A DNA stretch of 64,000 nucleotides, from the NCBI RefSeq assembly GCF_965232525.1, contig NZ_OZ246980.1, forward strand, positions 2,914,001 through 2,978,000, given 5' to 3'. Origin of the DNA: Bauldia sp965232525. GTDB lineage: Bacteria > Pseudomonadota > Alphaproteobacteria > Rhizobiales > Kaistiaceae. Of the stretch, positions 8,918 through 17,207 are shown one piece after another. Below the pieces are notes generated by a model, which did no database searches, had not been told where the DNA came from, and saw only the letters and a list, made by a program, of their open reading frames with translations. A program made the translations under genes and the position numbers. Numbering within the stretch: position 1 is the stretch's first letter; every line of letters starts with the position of its first letter.

Positions 8918-10513
8918 ATGGCCCTCGAACTGATCAAAACCGATACCGTTTTAGACGACCCGATCCTAGAACTGAATGGTGCGGAAGGCGTTGCCACATT
9001 GTCCGTCGGCGGGAAAACCTTCGTGGCCATCACCGGTCGCGTTGACGATGGTGTCAGCTTGTTCGCCGTCGACGGCGACGGGACGTTGACGAACGTTGCT
9101 AACGTCACCGATACGCCGCTGTTCGCGCTCGACCAAGCTTCGGGCGTCGTTGCCGTGGAAGTCGCCGGCACCACGTTCCTGTTCGTGGCGGGCGACGAGG
9201 ACGACGGCGTCAGTGTCTTCGCGGTTCATCCCGACGGCACGCTGGTCAACGTCGAGACTGTCGAGGACGCAGGTGTCCTGGAACTCAACGGCCCCCAGTC
9301 GGTCGCCAGCGCAACCTTCGGCGGCACCAAATATCTCATTGTTGGTGGGTTCTTTGACGATGGCGTTAGCGTCTTCTCCGTCGGAGCCGATGGCAGCCTG
9401 ACCAACGTCGACAATGTCGACGACGCAGCCCACGTCGACCACCAACTTGTAGGGGTTACCGACGTCACCACGGCCGTGGTGAACGGCTCCGTCTACCTGT
9501 TCGCCGCCGGCCAATTTGACAATGGCGTGAGTGTGTTCAACGTGGCGCCCGACGGCACACTCACCCATGTCGACAGCGTCGACGACGGCGACGATCCGGC
9601 GTTCGAGATCGAAGGCGCCGTAGATATTACCACCGCCAAGATCGGCGGGTCGACCTATCTGTTCGTCGCGGGCACGTTCGACAATGGGATCAGCGTCTTC
9701 AGCGTCGCCGCGGACGGCACCCTCACCAACGTCGACAATGTCGATAACGCCGACGATCCCGACCTCGAGCTGGCGTTGGTGGACGGCCTGTCGACCGCCG
9801 TGGTCGACGGCGTCACCTACCTGTTCGCAACAGGGGGCATCCTGAGCCAGAGCGTCAACATCTTCTCGGTCGCCGAAGACGGCGTGCTGACTTACCTGGC
9901 CAATATCGGCGCGGACGAGGAACCGGCTTTGGCCGGCGCTGGCTCAACAACGACCACCGTTATCGATGGTGTGCCTTACCTGTTCGCCCCGACTTCAGGG
10001 GGCAATAACGGCGTCAGTGTTTTCCGGCTGGAGCATGATGGGGTCACGCTCAAGGGCACCAACGCCGGCGAGACGCTCACCGGTACCGAATGGGACGACA
10101 CCCTGCTCGGCAAGAAGGGGAACGATAAACTCAAGGGCCTGGAGGGCGACGATCTGCTCGACGGCGGCAAGGGCAAGGACAAGCTGATCGGCGGCGACGA
10201 CGTCGACACCTTCCGCTTCTCGGCCGGTGTCAAGAAGAAGCACGCCGACACGATCAAGGACTTTGAGGTTGGCGTCGACACCATCGCCCTCGACAGCGCG
10301 GTGTTCACCAAGCTCGGCGGTCCGGGTGGGCTCAAGTCGAAGTTCTTCGATCTCGGCAAGAAAGCGGATTCGGGCAAGGACCGGATCCTCTACCAGGAAG
10401 ACAAGGGGTGGCTCCGCTACGACTTCGACGGCAAGGGCGGCGCAGACGCGGTCAAGTTCGCCAAGATCGGCAAGAACCTTGGCCTGTCGGCGGACGACTT
10501 CATGGTGGTGTGA
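8918..10513 (+). CDS. RTX-type secreted beta-propeller protein
   Basis: A 531-residue protein without a signal peptide. Residues 1-375 hold seven repeats of the form 'D.GVSVF.V..DGTL..V..V', one per blade, matching a seven-bladed beta-propeller of the lactonase type. Residues about 378-430 carry glycine/aspartate RTX nonapeptides (GNDKLKGLEGDDLLDGG and similar) that bind calcium outside the cell. The C-terminus ends 'LGLSADDFMVV', the usual type I secretion signal of alphaproteobacterial RTX proteins. It is therefore probably exported by an ABC/HlyD/TolC system, but no such genes are in the window. The start has GGGAGGACGTC upstream. Asp-rich blades and Lys-rich RTX repeats are notable. Enzymatic activity cannot be read from the repeats. 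Confidence 0.85.
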   Translation: MALELIKTDTVLDDPILELNGAEGVATLSVGGKTFVAITGRVDDGVSLFAVDGDGTLTNVANVTDTPLFALDQASGVVAVEVAGTTFLFVAGDEDDGVSVFAVHPDGTLVNVETVEDAGVLELNGPQSVASATFGGTKYLIVGGFFDDGVSVFSVGADGSLTNVDNVDDAAHVDHQLVGVTDVTTAVVNGSVYLFAAGQFDNGVSVFNVAPDGTLTHVDSVDDGDDPAFEIEGAVDITTAKIGGSTYLFVAGTFDNGISVFSVAADGTLTNVDNVDNADDPDLELALVDGLSTAVVDGVTYLFATGGILSQSVNIFSVAEDGVLTYLANIGADEEPALAGAGSTTTTVIDGVPYLFAPTSGGNNGVSVFRLEHDGVTLKGTNAGETLTGTEWDDTLLGKKGNDKLKGLEGDDLLDGGKGKDKLIGGDDVDTFRFSAGVKKKHADTIKDFEVGVDTIALDSAVFTKLGGPGGLKSKFFDLGKKADSGKDRILYQEDKGWLRYDFDGKGGADAVKFAKIGKNLGLSADDFMVV

Positions 10514-10836
10514 GGAAAAGTCGAACCGGCCGGAGCGACGACGCAGCCGTTCCGGACCACGCTAGGCGGTCGGTCTCCGCTCGAGTCCTCGGCGGCGGTC
10601 CGTGCCATCGGCCTCATGATTGCTGTCGGGCGGGCTATAGACCACACCGCCACGCGGATGAGGAGTGATCGTCTTCATATGAAAATGATGCAGCCGGCTT
10701 GACGTGGCGGTCGGCCGGGCGCGGCTCAATCGTAAAAGCGCTCGCCGCAGGAGGGGCCAAGTCGCCAAGCTTGGAAAGGCATGAAAAAGCCCGGCGCCTG
10801 AGGCGCCGGGCTCAACGATGTCCGGTCGATTGGCGA
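10514..10836. other. Intergenic region containing the sugar-ABC terminator
   Basis: 323 bases between convergent genes. Apart from the leftward terminator at 10784-10812 I see no gene or RNA. Confidence 0.6.
10784..10812 (-). terminator. Rho-independent terminator of the sugar ABC operon
   Basis: On the minus strand a 10-bp perfect GC stem (GCCCGGCGCC / GGCGCCGGGC) with a 3-base loop is followed by a run of five T. It begins 25 bases after the binding-protein stop codon. Confidence 0.92.
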
Positions 10837-11745
10837 CTACTGGAACTCGGGCGCGTTTTCCTCGGTGACGAGGATCGTTCCGGTGTCGATGACCAACGGA
10901 ATCTCTTCGCCGGCCTTGATCTTCAGCGCGTTCTCGACGCCGAAGGCACCCATATTGAACGGGTTCTGGGCAACGGTTGCCGACATCTCGCCGGCGAGGA
11001 TGCTATCGGCGGCGTTCGGATTGGCGTCGAAACCGACGACGACCACCTGATCCAACATACCGGCCGACTTCAGCGCCTCGACCGCGCCGAGGGCCATGTT
11101 GTCGTTGGACGCGAACACCGCCTTGAGGTTCGGGTTGCCGGTGAGGATGTTCTCCATCGCCGACTGCGCCTTCGCTGTATCCCACTCGGCCGGCTGTTCG
11201 GCGACGATGTTCATGCCGCACGCTTCGAGGCCGGCGTGGGCGCCATCAGCCCGGTCCTTGCCGGTCGACTGGGTGATGATGCCCTGAAGTATGGCGACGT
11301 CCGATCCCGACTCGACGTTCAGGCAGATGTACTCCGCCCCGAGCGCGGCGCCGACCGAATTGTTGGTGCCGATGAAGGTTACGCCTTCGTCGATGCCCTT
11401 GGTGTCGATGAACACGACGCCGACGCCTTCGGCAATCGTTTGCTGGACGATCGGGCTGACCGCGTTCGGGTCGGTCGGTGCGATGACCAGGGCATCGATG
11501 TTCTTGACCAGCTGATCCTCGACCTGGGCGATCTGCGACTGCACGTCGCTTTCGACCGGCGGCGAGAGGACGACGAGTTCAACGCCGAGCTCGTCGGCTT
11601 TGGCCCGGGCGCCCGCCTCGACCGCTGCCCAGAACGGGTTGCCGGCACCCGGTCCCTTCATGCTGAGCAGCACGGTTTCGGCATTGGCGGTCGAAGCCGC
11701 CATCAAGGCGATGGCGCTCGCCAGTCCCAACAGTTTCAGTTTCAT
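10837..11745 (-). CDS. Sugar/polyol ABC transporter periplasmic binding protein (CUT2 type)
   Basis: A 302-residue periplasmic binding protein with a signal peptide (1-22, STANAE cleavage). It has the Peripla_BP_4 fold of ribose/xylose/inositol binding proteins: the N-terminal 'NPFWAAVEAGARAKADELG' segment, 'IDALVIAPTDPNAVSPIV', 'FIGTNN..GAALGAEY' and 'FASNDNMALGAVEALK'. It delivers its ligand to the permease and ATPase encoded upstream. It is last in the operon (69-bp gap after the permease) and closed by a strong terminator. AAGGAGGAACTGGC gives a strong ribosome site, consistent with the binding protein being made in excess. The ligand is not identifiable; the operator and dehydrogenase next door favour a polyol such as an inositol. 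Confidence 0.92.
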   Translation of the reverse strand: MKLKLLGLASAIALMAASTANAETVLLSMKGPGAGNPFWAAVEAGARAKADELGVELVVLSPPVESDVQSQIAQVEDQLVKNIDALVIAPTDPNAVSPIVQQTIAEGVGVVFIDTKGIDEGVTFIGTNNSVGAALGAEYICLNVESGSDVAILQGIITQSTGKDRADGAHAGLEACGMNIVAEQPAEWDTAKAQSAMENILTGNPNLKAVFASNDNMALGAVEALKSAGMLDQVVVVGFDANPNAADSILAGEMSATVAQNPFNMGAFGVENALKIKAGEEIPLVIDTGTILVTEENAPEFQ

Positions 11746-11814
11746 GCCAGTTCCTCCTTCTGGTTCTCCATTGCTTGTCCCGACCGGGGTGGAGACAGTC
11801 CCGGCGGCCGTTCG

Positions 11815-12831
11815 CTAGGTTCGGGTCGCGGCGCGGCGACGCAGCACATCGATCCACACCGCCAGGATGATCACGAAGCCGATCAGCAGCTGCTGCCAGA
11901 ACACGCTGACGTTCTGAAGATTGAGGCCGTTGCGCAGCAACCCCATGATCAGCACGCCGGCAAACACGCCAAGCACGGTGCCCCGGCCGCCGAAGAAGCT
12001 CGCGCCGCCGATGATCACTGCCGCGATCGCGTCGAGTTCAGCGCCGAGGCCGGCATTGGGGAAACCCGAGTTGGTCCGGCCGGCAGTCAGCAGGCCGGCG
12101 ATACCGGCGAAGCAGCCGCACATGGCGTAGACCATGAGCAGGATGCGGTCGACGGCGATCCCGCTGACCCGCGCCGCATGGGGGCTGCCGCCGACGGCGT
12201 AGACGTGCCGGCCGACCGCCGTCTTTCGCAGGAACCAGGCGATGCCGATATAGGACACCGCGATGACGAAGGTGCTGATCGGCAAGGTGGTGCCCTGGCC
12301 GAGGAACGGCAGTGGGATCTGAGCCGAACCGAGGAACCGCACGCCCGCATCGAGCCCGGAATAGGGTACGCCGCCGGAGATCAGGTTGGTCAGCGCGCGC
12401 GCGATGAACAGGGTCCCCAGCGTCATGATGAACGGATGCGGCAGCCGCAGGACCGTCAGGCCGATGCCGTTGAACAGGCCCATGGCGAGACCGACGAGGG
12501 GCCCGATCAGGATGACGAACGGCCACGGCACGCCGGCTGCGTCGGCGAGCGCCACCGACATCATCGCCAGCGCCAGGACTGATCCGACCGAAAGGTCGAT
12601 GCCGGCGGTCAGGATCACCAGAAACATTCCCAGCGCCAGCATCGCGTTTTCGGCGATCTGCTTCAGGATGTTGGAGAAATTCCGGCCGGTCAGGAAGAAC
12701 TCCGGTTCGAGCGCCCACAGGATCAGGATCATCAGAACAACGACGACAACGATGCCGTAGCGTTCCAGCAGCGGAAGGATCCGGGAGGTCCCCGTCTGTG
12801 TCTCGGCCGACGTGGTCTCGACGTCGGCCAT
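11815..12831 (-). CDS. Sugar ABC transporter permease, RbsC family
   Basis: A 338-residue inner-membrane permease with about eight to ten transmembrane helices. It has the BPD_transp_2 signature regions: 'TAGIDLSVGSVLALAMM', 'HPFIMTLGTLFIARAL', 'VGGSPHAARVSGIAVDR' and 'IIGGASFFGGRGTVLG'. It forms the membrane channel for the binding protein encoded downstream and couples to the ATPase encoded upstream. It starts 1 bp after the ATPase stop codon, so the two are translationally linked. The substrate is the same unknown pentose, hexose or polyol. Confidence 0.94.
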   Translation of the reverse strand: MADVETTSAETQTGTSRILPLLERYGIVVVVVLMILILWALEPEFFLTGRNFSNILKQIAENAMLALGMFLVILTAGIDLSVGSVLALAMMSVALADAAGVPWPFVILIGPLVGLAMGLFNGIGLTVLRLPHPFIMTLGTLFIARALTNLISGGVPYSGLDAGVRFLGSAQIPLPFLGQGTTLPISTFVIAVSYIGIAWFLRKTAVGRHVYAVGGSPHAARVSGIAVDRILLMVYAMCGCFAGIAGLLTAGRTNSGFPNAGLGAELDAIAAVIIGGASFFGGRGTVLGVFAGVLIMGLLRNGLNLQNVSVFWQQLLIGFVIILAVWIDVLRRRAATRT

Positions 12832-12832
12832 C

Positions 12833-13627
12833 TCAGCGCACCTGATCGTGGGCGACGGTCTGATCGTGGCCCTTGGTGCCCATGATCCAGCCGATCACTT
12901 CGTTGCGGTTCGTGTCATCAAGCGGCGCGTCGGCGAAGTTCCGGCCGTGGAAGAGGGCCATGACCCGGTCGCAGACATAGAAGATGTCGTCCATCCGGTG
13001 GCTGATCAGGATGATACTGACGCCGTGGTCCTTCAGTCCCTTGATCAGATCGAGGACCTTGCCGACTTCCTTGATGGCCAGCGCCGCCGTCGGTTCGTCC
13101 ATGATCACGATCCGCGCATCGAAGGCGGTGGCGCGGGCGATGGCGACCGCCTGCTGCTGGCCGCCCGACAGTTCCTCGGCGTTCTGGTCGACGCTCTTGA
13201 CGTTGATCTTCAGGCGGTCGAGGTGCTCGTGCGCCAGCTTGCGGCTGAGTTTCTGGTCGACGATCGACAGACCCAGCATCTTCGATCCGGGTTCGCGCCC
13301 CAGATAGATGTTCTCGAAGATCGTCATGTTTCCGGCGAGCGCCAGGTCCTGATAGACCATCTCGATCCCCGCCTCGCGGGCGTCGCGCGGACCGGAGAAG
13401 CGCACCGGCTTGCCGTCGAAGATGATCTCGCCTTCGCTCGGGGCGTAGAGGCCGGACAGAATCTTCATCAGAGTCGATTTGCCGGCGCCGTTATCGCCGA
13501 CGACCCCGAGCACCTCACCGGGGCTCAGATAGAAGTTCACCCGGTCGAGGGCGGTGATCGCCCCGAAATACTTGGTGACGTTGCGGGCCTCGAGAAGGAT
13601 CGAGCCCGGCTCGGCAGGCGGCTGCAA
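12833..13627 (-). CDS. Sugar ABC transporter ATP-binding protein (single-domain, FrcA-like)
   Basis: A 264-residue ATPase with Walker A 'GDNGAGKSTLMKILSG', signature 'LSGGQQQAVAIARA' and Walker B 'IVIMDEPTAAL'. Most CUT2 importers use a double ATPase of about 500 residues; this is the single-domain version known from fructose- and inositol-type systems of alphaproteobacteria, presumably acting as a homodimer. The start codon is TTG, preceded by an excellent GGGAGGAAACAG site. It is first in a leftward ATPase-permease-binding-protein operon whose promoter faces the dehydrogenase gene. Confidence 0.93.
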   Translation of the reverse strand: MQPPAEPGSILLEARNVTKYFGAITALDRVNFYLSPGEVLGVVGDNGAGKSTLMKILSGLYAPSEGEIIFDGKPVRFSGPRDAREAGIEMVYQDLALAGNMTIFENIYLGREPGSKMLGLSIVDQKLSRKLAHEHLDRLKINVKSVDQNAEELSGGQQQAVAIARATAFDARIVIMDEPTAALAIKEVGKVLDLIKGLKDHGVSIILISHRMDDIFYVCDRVMALFHGRNFADAPLDDTNRNEVIGWIMGTKGHDQTVAHDQVR

Positions 13628-13686
13628 CTGTTTCCTCCCATCGTTCGCCGTTTTGGCGGAACGAATGCGCTCTTTTTTCCGTTGAT

Positions 13687-13700
13687 GGAATAGTTATTCC
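13687..13700. promoter_or_regulatory. GGAA-N6-TTCC palindrome in a divergent promoter
   Basis: GGAATAGTTATTCC, with perfect 6-bp arms around GT, lies midway between the leftward ABC operon and the rightward dehydrogenase. GGAA-N6-TTCC is, as I recall, the motif reported for the RpiR-family inositol repressor IolR in Sinorhizobium. No RpiR gene is in the window, so control by a distant IolR-like regulator is inference. Confidence 0.55.
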
Positions 13701-13792
13701 TTTCGCCGCAGTGTCAAGAGGCTTGAAGCGACAACGCTGTTCACACCGCCGTGGGTCGGATAGACCGGATCGGACAAACCGAGGGAGGGGTT

Positions 13793-14833
13793 ATGACCGA
13801 GCCGGTCCGGGTTGCGCTTGTCGGATGCGGATTCTTTGCCCGCAATCATCTTTTTGCCTGGAAGGATCTGGCAGCGGAGGGTGCCGAGTTGGTTGCGGTT
13901 TGCGACATCGACCCGGCCAAAGCCGAAGCCGCCGCGACCGAGTTTGGTGTGCCGCATTGGTACACCGACATGGACGCGATGCTGACCGCCGAGTCGATCG
14001 ACCTGATCGACATCGCGACACGAATGGAGACCCATCGCGAGTTGGTCGAGAAGACCGTTGCGGCCGGGGTCGCGACGGTGGTCCAGAAGCCGTTCGCGCC
14101 GAACTGGGCCGACGCGGTGGCGATGACCGAAGCTGCCGATGCGGCGGGCGTGTTTCTCGCGGTTCACGAGAATTTCCGGTTCCAGACGCCGCTCCGCCGG
14201 GTCCGCGCGGTCTTGGATTCCGGCGTGATCGGTACGCCGAGTTGGGCGCGCATCTCGTTTCGTACCGGCTTCGACGTCTATGCCGGGCAGCCCTATTTCT
14301 ATGACGAGGAGCGGCTGATCATCCTCGATCTCGGCGTCCACACCCTCGACATCGCCCGGGTGCTGATTGGCGAAGTCGCCCACGTCACCTGCGAGACCCA
14401 ACGCCGCAATCCCAAAGTCCGCGCCGAGGACACGGCGACTGTCATGCTGCGCCACACCAACGGCGCGGTGTCGGTGGTCGACTTCAGCTACGAAAGCCGC
14501 AAGCTGCCCGATCCGTTTCCGGAAACGCTGCTCGAGATCGAGGGGCCGGACGGCGCGATCGTGGTCGAGCCTGGGCTGACCATGCGGGTCACCGTCGGTG
14601 ACGAAACCACCGAGGCGGATGTGGGTGCACCGCTGCTGCCGTGGACATCACGCCCCTGGCATGTGGCGCAGGAGGGCGTGCTGGTCACCTGCCGACATAT
14701 GCTCGAGTCGTTTCGCGCCGGCCGCCCGGCCGACACCTCGGCCCGCGACAATCTCATGACCTTCGCGCTCGCCGAGGCGGCGTACGAGGCTGCTGACACG
14801 GGCCGGGCAGTGACGCCGGTGCCGGTGCCCTGA
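13793..14833 (+). CDS. Gfo/Idh/MocA family NAD(P)-dependent dehydrogenase
   Basis: A 346-residue cytosolic oxidoreductase. The N-terminal Rossmann domain starts 'RVALVGCGFFARNH' and continues with 'VCDIDPAKA'. The catalytic 'EKP' motif appears as 'QKPF' near residue 98, and the C-terminal domain has 'ILDLGVHTLDIARVL', with the histidine typical of inositol- and sugar-dehydrogenases. The family oxidises sugar or polyol hydroxyls. Divergence from the sugar ABC operon around a palindromic site suggests it acts on the imported ligand. The ATG at 13793 follows GGGAGGGG (13783-13790). The substrate is not determined. Confidence 0.9.
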   Translation: MTEPVRVALVGCGFFARNHLFAWKDLAAEGAELVAVCDIDPAKAEAAATEFGVPHWYTDMDAMLTAESIDLIDIATRMETHRELVEKTVAAGVATVVQKPFAPNWADAVAMTEAADAAGVFLAVHENFRFQTPLRRVRAVLDSGVIGTPSWARISFRTGFDVYAGQPYFYDEERLIILDLGVHTLDIARVLIGEVAHVTCETQRRNPKVRAEDTATVMLRHTNGAVSVVDFSYESRKLPDPFPETLLEIEGPDGAIVVEPGLTMRVTVGDETTEADVGAPLLPWTSRPWHVAQEGVLVTCRHMLESFRAGRPADTSARDNLMTFALAEAAYEAADTGRAVTPVPVP

Positions 14834-14841
14834 CGACACCG

Positions 14842-15615
14842 TCATGGCATCAGCTGGCCGCCGTTGACCTCGATGATCTGGCCGGTGACGAAGCCGCTCA
14901 AGGCGTTCGAAGCGAGGAAGAGGTAGGCACCGACGCACTCCTCGGCGACGCCGGCGCGGCCCATGGGGATCATCGAGACCATCTGCTGCATCTGTTCGTC
15001 GGTGCTGTAGCGGTCATGGAACGGGGTCGCGATCACACCGGGCGACACAGCGTTGACGCGGATGCCGTCGCCAACGAATTCCCGCGCCATGCCCTTGGTG
15101 ATCGTCGAGACAAAGCCCTTGGATGCCGCATAGAGCACCGCGCCACCGCCACCGCCGACCTTGGCGGCGATCGACGTGGTGTGGATCACAACGCCGCGCT
15201 GCTTGCGTAACCAGGGCAGAGCGGCCCGCGTCATCCAAACCACCGAGTGGGCATTGAGATCGAGAACGGCGCGATCGTGTGCCTCATCGGAGTCCTCGAT
15301 TGCGATGCGGCCGAGCATGGCGCCGGCGTTGTTGATCAGGCCGTCGATCCGGCCGAAGTGCTCCGCGGTCTCGCTGACAATACGTTCGACAGCCGCCACA
15401 TCGGTGACGTCGCCCCCGACGAGGAACGCGGTGCCGCCGCTCTTGTCGATCGATTCGGCGACCGCTTCCGCTTCGGTCTTGCTGGCGTTGTAGTGCACCG
15501 CGACGTCGGCGCCTTGATCGGCAAGTGCCTTGGCGACGGCGGCGCCGATGCCGGTCGAAGCGCCGGTGATCAGGAAGACCTTGCCGGCGAGGTCTGGAAT
15601 GGTGAGGCTTGTCAC
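14842..15615 (-). CDS. SDR-family oxidoreductase
   Basis: A 257-residue classical short-chain dehydrogenase. It has the cofactor motif 'TGASTGIG', 'NNAG', a catalytic Ser in 'TTSIAAK', the YxxxK pair in 'YAASK', and a C-terminal 'GQIIEVNGGQLMP'. The Asn after the second strand (HYNASKTEA) is compatible with NADPH or NADH use. The GTG start has GGGGGAAAG upstream. It converges on the Gfo/Idh gene (8-bp gap) and may belong to the same sugar pathway, but it is not in that operon. Confidence 0.9.
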   Translation of the reverse strand: MTSLTIPDLAGKVFLITGASTGIGAAVAKALADQGADVAVHYNASKTEAEAVAESIDKSGGTAFLVGGDVTDVAAVERIVSETAEHFGRIDGLINNAGAMLGRIAIEDSDEAHDRAVLDLNAHSVVWMTRAALPWLRKQRGVVIHTTSIAAKVGGGGGAVLYAASKGFVSTITKGMAREFVGDGIRVNAVSPGVIATPFHDRYSTDEQMQQMVSMIPMGRAGVAEECVGAYLFLASNALSGFVTGQIIEVNGGQLMP

Positions 15616-15727
15616 GGTTGTCTTTCCCCCGGAGATGGTGGTGTCGATTGCCGATCACACTGTGGCGGTCGGCCAACGATGGGATACCCCGGACCAAAGC
15701 AAACCGCCAGCCGGCCCCGGTCTCGAT

Positions 15728-16957
15728 CTAGACTCCGTCGGCATCTCCTGGTCTGCCGTCAGTGACCGTCGCGGCAATCGACCGGAAGGCCGCAACGCTC
15801 TCATGATCGTTGGCATCGAATTCCGGATCGGCGCTGGTCTTGACGATCACGATGTCGCGGGCCGGGTCGACATAGATGTACTGGCCCCAGATGCCGATGG
15901 CGAGGAAGTCGCCCTGCGGATCCTCCGGGACCCACCACTTGTACCCGTAGCCGAACGTCCACGACGACGCCGGATTGTCACCGGGCTGCAGATGGGCGGC
16001 GGTCGGGTTGACCGATTGCTCGACCCAGTCCGCCGGGACGATCTGCGCGCCGTCGCGCGCGCCGCCTTCGAGATAGAGTCGGCCGAAGCGGGCGTAATCG
16101 CGTAGCGTCGCGTTCAGACAGCAGAGCGGGATGACCTCGTCAGACCGGCTTACGCTCCAGAACGCATCCGCCTCGGCACCCATCGGCCCCCACAAGCGGG
16201 TCTCGAGGTATTCGTTGGCCGGCACGCCGGTCGCGCCTTCAAGCACAAGGCCAAGCGCGATGGTGTCGGCGCTGATGTAGTCGTTGAAAACGCCGGGCTC
16301 GCGGGCTTTCTCCAGCCCCGCGATCGTCTCGTTCAGGGGCGTCCCCATCGGGAAGTCGATGAATAGCATGTTCACGTCCGACAGCGGGTCGTCGTAGTCC
16401 TCGTTGAAGGCGACACCAGAGGACATGGTCAGGACATCCTCGATCGGGACGTTTTCGTACGCCGTGCCGGTGAGGGAGGGGACGTACTTGCCGATCGGGT
16501 CCTGGATGCTGTCGATGTCGCCTTCGGCCACGGCGATGCCGATCAGCGCCGAGACGACCGACTTCGCCATCGACCACGAGGTGAACGGCGAGGTCTCATC
16601 CGCACCGAGGCGATACTCCTCGTGGACGATTTCGCCGTCGCGCACGACCAGGAGCCCGGTGGTGACGGTGCGGTCGAGGAATTCGGCCAGGTCCTTCTGC
16701 TCGCCGTCATGGTCGTAAGTGACGGGAAGCGGCACCGGGTTCTCACCAAACGCCCAGACGTCGCCGGTCCGCGCGACCGTTCGGTATGGGAAGACCTGAT
16801 CCATGCCGCGGAAGTTCTCGACGCGGTAATTCTCGGCAAACAGAGTGATACCGGCCCAGTACGGGCTGTTCCTGAGCCACAGGAAGCCCGCTAAAGCGAT
16901 GACAAGCAAGCCGCCCACGCCCCAGAGGGTGAACCGAAACCAACGGCGTTTGAGCAT
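15728..16957 (-). CDS. Membrane-anchored beta-lactamase-family serine hydrolase
   Basis: A 409-residue protein with an N-terminal transmembrane helix (about residues 10-27) and a periplasmic class C beta-lactamase/DD-peptidase fold. The nucleophile and general base are Ser129 and Lys132 in 'SWSMAKS', and the Tyr of the YxN-like motif is probably in 'RDYARFGRLYLEGG'. The family includes penicillin-binding esterases and 6-aminohexanoate-dimer hydrolase; the true substrate cannot be inferred. The ATG at 16957 is chosen over the longer frame because GAGGAA lies just upstream and the protein then starts with the membrane anchor. It stands alone. Confidence 0.82.
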   Translation of the reverse strand: MLKRRWFRFTLWGVGGLLVIALAGFLWLRNSPYWAGITLFAENYRVENFRGMDQVFPYRTVARTGDVWAFGENPVPLPVTYDHDGEQKDLAEFLDRTVTTGLLVVRDGEIVHEEYRLGADETSPFTSWSMAKSVVSALIGIAVAEGDIDSIQDPIGKYVPSLTGTAYENVPIEDVLTMSSGVAFNEDYDDPLSDVNMLFIDFPMGTPLNETIAGLEKAREPGVFNDYISADTIALGLVLEGATGVPANEYLETRLWGPMGAEADAFWSVSRSDEVIPLCCLNATLRDYARFGRLYLEGGARDGAQIVPADWVEQSVNPTAAHLQPGDNPASSWTFGYGYKWWVPEDPQGDFLAIGIWGQYIYVDPARDIVIVKTSADPEFDANDHESVAAFRSIAATVTDGRPGDADGV

Positions 16958-17207
16958 CGGCACATGTTCCTCATGCTGATCTACGATTGGCCTCGATGTA
17001 AGGATTGCCGCGCTAGCTGCTTTGCGCCTCGTCAAAATGCCGCGGTGCCGCTTGCGCCTCCGGAGTACAACTGCAGATCGTCCAGACGGCGGTGCAGATT
17101 TAGGACCGTCCGGGCGAGTTGATCGCGCGCTTTCTGACCGGTCAGGTGCCTTTGTCCGTGAGCGTTCCGAACGCTGCGGCGAACGCCGTTCCGGCCTTCA
17201 ACAAGAC

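Noticed and set aside
10699..12582. A 627-codon plus-strand frame
   Set aside because: Antisense to the sugar ABC binding protein and permease, which have unmistakable family motifs.
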